Below, piece by piece: positions 8,101 through 9,432 of a stretch of DNA of 9,432 nt. The translations under genes were made by a program, and so were the position numbers. The DNA is from Rhodothermota bacterium (GTDB taxonomy: Bacteria > Hydrogenedentota > Hydrogenedentia > Hydrogenedentales > GCA-2746185): the NCBI GenBank assembly GCA_009885415.1, contig VFKU01000097.1, positions 1 to 9,432 on the forward strand, in the 5' to 3' direction. The notes below the pieces were generated by a model. It worked only from the letters and a program-made list of their open reading frames with translations. It was not told where the DNA came from and ran no database searches. The stretch's first letter is position 1; every line of letters begins with the position of its first letter.

Positions 8101-8647
8101 CGGCCATGCCATGATCCATCAGCTCGACGAGGAAATTGTCCTTGCCGAAAATCTCGACGTACTTCAGCAGCGCGTTCTGCGCCTGGTCGAGTTTTCCCGC
8201 GAGGATCAGCTGCGGTACCTCGCCCGCGAGACACGAAGTCGTAGCGATCAGCCCCTCGCTATACTTAGCCAGCAACTCATCATCCACGCGCGGACGGTAA
8301 TAGAAGCCTTCGAGGTAGCCCAGCGAACTCAATTTGCAGAGGTTGAAATAGCCGGTCTCGTTTTCGCAAAGCGTTAGAAAATGAAAATAATTGTCCTCGC
8401 CGCGCTGCGAGCGATCGTGCCGGCCAGCCTTGGCGACGTAGAGCTCGCAGCCGATGATCGGCTTGATGCCCATTTTCTTGGCCGTCTTGTAGAACTCGAC
8501 CGCGCCGAAGAGCACGCCGTGGTCGGTGATGGCGCAGGACTTCATGTCGAACTCGCGGCACTTCTCCAGAATTTCGTGGATACGGCACTGGCCGTCGAGC
8601 ACGCTGTACTCGGTGTGGCAATGGAGGTGCGTAAAGCCCGCGCTCAT
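5186..8647 (-). CDS. dnaE: DNA polymerase III subunit alpha (DnaE), full length
   Basis: This is the replicative polymerase catalytic subunit, 1153 residues, close to the E. coli length (1160). In order: PHP domain (1 to about 270), palm with catalytic Asp399 and Asp401 in MPDFDIDF (397-404) and Asp553 in KMDFLGLRTL (551-560), GPGRGSGAGSIVAYA (357-371), NCGTHAAGVVI (505-515), YRPGPMEFIDEYI (632-644), VYQEQVMQI (672-680), GYGFNKSHSMAYAYVAYQ (741-758), clamp-binding QSSLF (907-911), OB fold (about 981-1060) and a C-terminal domain. PHP ligands H9, H11, D18, H43, E68, H89, C139, D207 and H209 are all present, whereas E. coli DnaE has lost several, so this PHP is probably an active metal-dependent nuclease. 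There is no intein. The ATG overlaps the pncC stop by 4 nt. No dnaQ-like exonuclease domain is fused. Confidence 0.98.
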   Translation of the reverse strand: MSAGFTHLHCHTEYSVLDGQCRIHEILEKCREFDMKSCAITDHGVLFGAVEFYKTAKKMGIKPIIGCELYVAKAGRHDRSQRGEDNYFHFLTLCENETGYFNLCKLSSLGYLEGFYYRPRVDDELLAKYSEGLIATTSCLAGEVPQLILAGKLDQAQNALLKYVEIFGKDNFLVELMDHGMADQQQVNPILAEMAEKHGLTLIATNDVHYVNKDDSEPHDALLCIQTNAQIEQENRFRFPTDQVYFRSPGEMRDLFSKWPEAVSNTEKIAERCNVELKLGQHLIPNYQPPAGRDKVDFLRELVHAGLKERYGKKPKKELIDRADFEMSVINQMGFTDYFLVVWDLIAYAREQGIPVGPGRGSGAGSIVAYALKITNIDPIRYGLLFERFLNPERVSMPDFDIDFCYVRREEMIEYARRKYGKDNVCQIVTFGRMLAKNVVRNVGRVMGMQYPDVDRIAKMVPDTLGISLDEAYEKEPRLKELVRNDPQVAKLWRLAKRLEGTVGNCGTHAAGVVICDSPVMDHVALYQTADTTTVATQVEMKGCEDIGLLKMDFLGLRTLTVVHETVRLVREARGNFIDIDNVEPDDPKAYELLRTGRTTGVFQLESTGMRDLTKRIGLQSLEEICALVALYRPGPMEFIDEYIQGKFQPDTVKYDHPLLEPILRETYGIAVYQEQVMQIVQAVAGFTLGHADILRRAMGKKNAALMAEQRDKFVEGCKKANNIGPKLASELFDKIETFAGYGFNKSHSMAYAYVAYQTAFLKANYPSEFMAALLTSESGNLEKVAKYVDECNRMDTAVLPPDVNRSAVNFTVDGNTILFGLFAVKNVGVLPAKAIVAERIANGPYKDIFDFCARLDAKTLNRRVVESLNKAGAFECTGWTRAQVEASIDAALGGAVAAQKEREAGQSSLFDLLGDDAEAANGHAKPDVPEWSEHVMLQAEKEMLGLFVSSHPLQQWSEVLRHYTTPGLTELGDKKEDEPVTLGGLLSQVKLHITAKGKKMAFVTIDTLEGPVEATVFSDIFERCESLLTPDAVLVMPAHVNYRKEVAGLVVDDIVPVDQARKRLTKAVHIRMSTLGLEPARVDRLAEVLGRHAGVCDVYLHCTLPDAREVTVHATSACRVEPSSGLVNEVEELFGEQSLWFAATNGLPRHRN

Positions 8648-9117
8648 GCCAAGGCCTCCAACACCATGCGCAAGGCCCGATCGGCCGTCTGCTCTTTAAT
8701 GCTCATGCGATCCCCGTTGAACTGACAGCGCTCGACCCGCGTGCCGCCCGGCCCGGCCGCGCCGATGTACACCAGCCCGACCGGCTTCTCCGCCGTGCCG
8801 CCCGTCGGCCCCGCGATGCCGGTGCAGGCCACCGTGTAATCGGCGGCAAATCTCTCTCGCGCGCCCTCGGCCATCTCCCGCGCGACCGCTTCGCTCACCG
8901 CGCCGTGCGTCTGCAGCGTATGCGGCGTGACGCCCAGCAGCGAGACCTTGGCGTCGTTGCTGTACGACACCACGCCGCCGAGGAAGTAGGCCGACGATCC
9001 CGGCACGTTCGTAATCCGGTGGGCGATGAGCCCCCCCGAACACGACTCGGCCGTCGCGAGGCCTTGCCCTCGAAACTTCAAGCGTTCCCCGATTTGTTCC
9101 TCAAGCGTGGCACCCAA
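8644..9117 (-). CDS. pncC: Nicotinamide-nucleotide amidohydrolase PncC (CinA C-terminal domain, stand-alone)
   Basis: PncC converts NMN to nicotinate mononucleotide plus ammonia, recycling the NMN released by NAD-dependent DNA ligase and other NAD consumers. The 157-residue product is only the CinA C-terminal domain, like E. coli PncC (YgaD), without the N-terminal MoCF-like half. Family motifs are TAESCSGGLIA (22-32), GGVVSYSNDAK (47-57), GAVSEAVAREMAEGAR (72-87), CTGIAGPTGGTAEKPVGLVY (98-117) and GDR (135-137). The start is TTG at 9117, since no ATG or GTG precedes the conserved region. In-frame upstream codons reach a stop at 9147-9145, and a GGGGGAGG Shine-Dalgarno lies 10 nt upstream. 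The stop overlaps the dnaE ATG, so the two genes form an operon. Confidence 0.93.
   Translation of the reverse strand: MGATLEEQIGERLKFRGQGLATAESCSGGLIAHRITNVPGSSAYFLGGVVSYSNDAKVSLLGVTPHTLQTHGAVSEAVAREMAEGARERFAADYTVACTGIAGPTGGTAEKPVGLVYIGAAGPGGTRVERCQFNGDRMSIKEQTADRALRMVLEALA
8655..8659 (-). promoter_or_regulatory. Ribosome binding site for dnaE inside pncC
   Basis: On the minus strand GGAGG (8659-8655) precedes the dnaE ATG (8647-8645) by 7 nt. It lies within the last codons of pncC. dnaE can therefore initiate by itself as well as by coupling to pncC. Confidence 0.7.
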
Positions 9118-9127
9118 GCCGACAATG

Positions 9128-9135
9128 CCTCCCCC
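9128..9135 (-). promoter_or_regulatory. Shine-Dalgarno for pncC (supports a TTG start)
   Basis: On the minus strand GGGGGAGG (9135-9128) stands 10 nt before TTG at 9117. The only other upstream in-frame candidate is an ATT, which would be too close to the motif. This supports TTG. Confidence 0.6.
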
Positions 9136-9146
9136 GCAGCGGGCCT

Positions 9147-9175
9147 ACCTTAACACCCGATCGCCCGAATGACAA
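9147..9175 (-). promoter_or_regulatory. Candidate sigma70-type promoter for pncC-dnaE
   Basis: Minus strand: TTGTCA (9175-9170, 5 of 6 to the -35 consensus), exactly 17 nt, then TAAGGT (9152-9147, 3 of 6 to the -10 consensus). Transcription would start near 9140, leaving a short leader with the Shine-Dalgarno. The -10 box is weak, but spacing and position fit. Confidence 0.45.
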
Positions 9176-9214
9176 GCCCAGCGCCCGCAGGCACTTAGCT
9201 CCGAAGGGCTTGTC
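9171..9214. repeat. 9-bp inverted repeat spanning the divergent promoters
   Basis: GACAAGCCC (9171-9179) and GGGCTTGTC (9206-9214) are perfect inverted copies 26 nt apart. Each overlaps the -35 box of one divergent promoter. A second, interleaved pair is ACTTAG (9193-9198) and CTAAGT (9217-9222). This could be an operator pair for one regulator or a by-product of two similar -35 boxes. Confidence 0.5.
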
Positions 9215-9238
9215 GCCTAAGTCCTTTGCGGGTATAAT
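9210..9238 (+). promoter_or_regulatory. Sigma70-type promoter for the exported-protein gene
   Basis: TTGTCG (9210-9215, 4 of 6 to the -35 consensus), a 17-nt spacer and a perfect TATAAT (9233-9238). The expected start site is about 9244-9246, coinciding with the ATG at 9246, so the transcript may be leaderless. Confidence 0.7.
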
Positions 9239-9245
9239 CTTGTGC

Positions 9246-9432
9246 ATGACGACGCGCAACTCCATAGCGCGTTCAAGGGGATGGATGGCCGTGCTCGTCT
9301 CGGCTGCCGCGCTATGGGCCGAGTCCTCCTGGGCGCAGAGCCGCTCCAAGACCTACTTCGTGGGGCAGGACGGCGTTGAGCAGGTCGGGATGGTTGGCCC
9401 GCAAATTCACCCGCCGGGCGACAACGCGACCG
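9246..9432 (+). CDS. N-terminal part of an exported protein of unknown function (runs off the window)
   Basis: The frame is open from ATG 9246 to the window end, giving 62 residues. The N terminus is a typical Sec signal: a basic region MTTRNSIARSRG, a hydrophobic core MAVLVSAAALWA (14-25) and probable signal peptidase I cleavage after SSWA (27-30), before QSRSKTY. The mature part visible (about 32 residues: YFVGQDGVEQVGMVGPQIHPPGDN) matches no family I know. No Shine-Dalgarno precedes 9246. An in-frame ATG at 9285 follows AAGGGG by only 4 nt, but using it would remove the basic n-region, so 9246 is preferred. Promoter, signal peptide and codon bias make a real gene likely. Its function cannot be inferred. 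Confidence 0.7.
   Translation, partial: MTTRNSIARSRGWMAVLVSAAALWAESSWAQSRSKTYFVGQDGVEQVGMVGPQIHPPGDNAT

Noticed and set aside
5306..8377. A 1023-codon open frame antisense to dnaE
   Set aside because: It lies entirely opposite dnaE, whose identity is certain. Long antisense frames arise from G/C-ending codons. The translation is low-complexity (rich in Arg, His, Val, Leu), with no domain or ribosome binding site.
9101..9349. An 82-codon minus-strand frame antisense to the exported-protein gene
   Set aside because: It overlaps both promoter candidates and the signal-peptide gene, and has no motif or ribosome binding site.

Overview
The window reads as ordinary chromosome from a GC-rich, probably diderm and uncultivated bacterium. 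This rests on strong G/C bias at third codon positions, Sec signal peptides, an MltG-type peptidoglycan enzyme and dispersed palindromes of the kind common in environmental genomes. A phylum cannot be fixed from sequence alone; Hydrogenedentota- or Planctomycetota-like lineages are only a guess. No tRNA, rRNA, CRISPR array, transposase or phage gene was found, and no stretch longer than 300 bases lacks a gene.

Plus strand, 2-2988: a tight housekeeping cluster. The 3' part of alaS (alanyl-tRNA synthetase: editing, coiled-coil and DHHA1 domains) is followed after 3 nt by ruvX/yqgF (RNase H-fold nuclease), which overlaps mltG (peptidoglycan endolytic transglycosylase) by 4 nt. This alaS-ruvX-mltG order recurs in several bacterial phyla. 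The first ~56 codons visible in alaS do not look like any AlaRS segment I know.

Plus strand, 2989-5110: a 163-nt spacer carries a copy of a widespread dispersed repeat. After it come a GHMP kinase strikingly like plant glucuronokinase and an exported calcineurin-like metallophosphoesterase. The phosphoesterase stop codon lies inside a 21-bp inverted repeat, each arm of which is itself a hairpin. This element fills the convergent junction with dnaE and probably terminates both strands.

Minus strand, 9117-5186: a stand-alone PncC (CinA C-terminal domain, NMN deamidase) overlaps by 4 nt a full-length replicative polymerase dnaE. All nine PHP-domain metal ligands of dnaE appear intact, suggesting an active built-in proofreading nuclease. 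A candidate promoter for pncC-dnaE is at 9175-9147.

Plus strand, 9246-end: the start of an exported protein of unknown function. It lies behind a consensus-like promoter whose -10 box is so close to the ATG that the mRNA may be leaderless. The -35 boxes of the two divergent promoters lie in opposite arms of a perfect 9-bp inverted repeat.

I did not find a new multi-gene system. The best leads are the bacterial glucuronokinase-like kinase, the nested palindrome, the symmetric divergent promoter region and the odd alaS segment.
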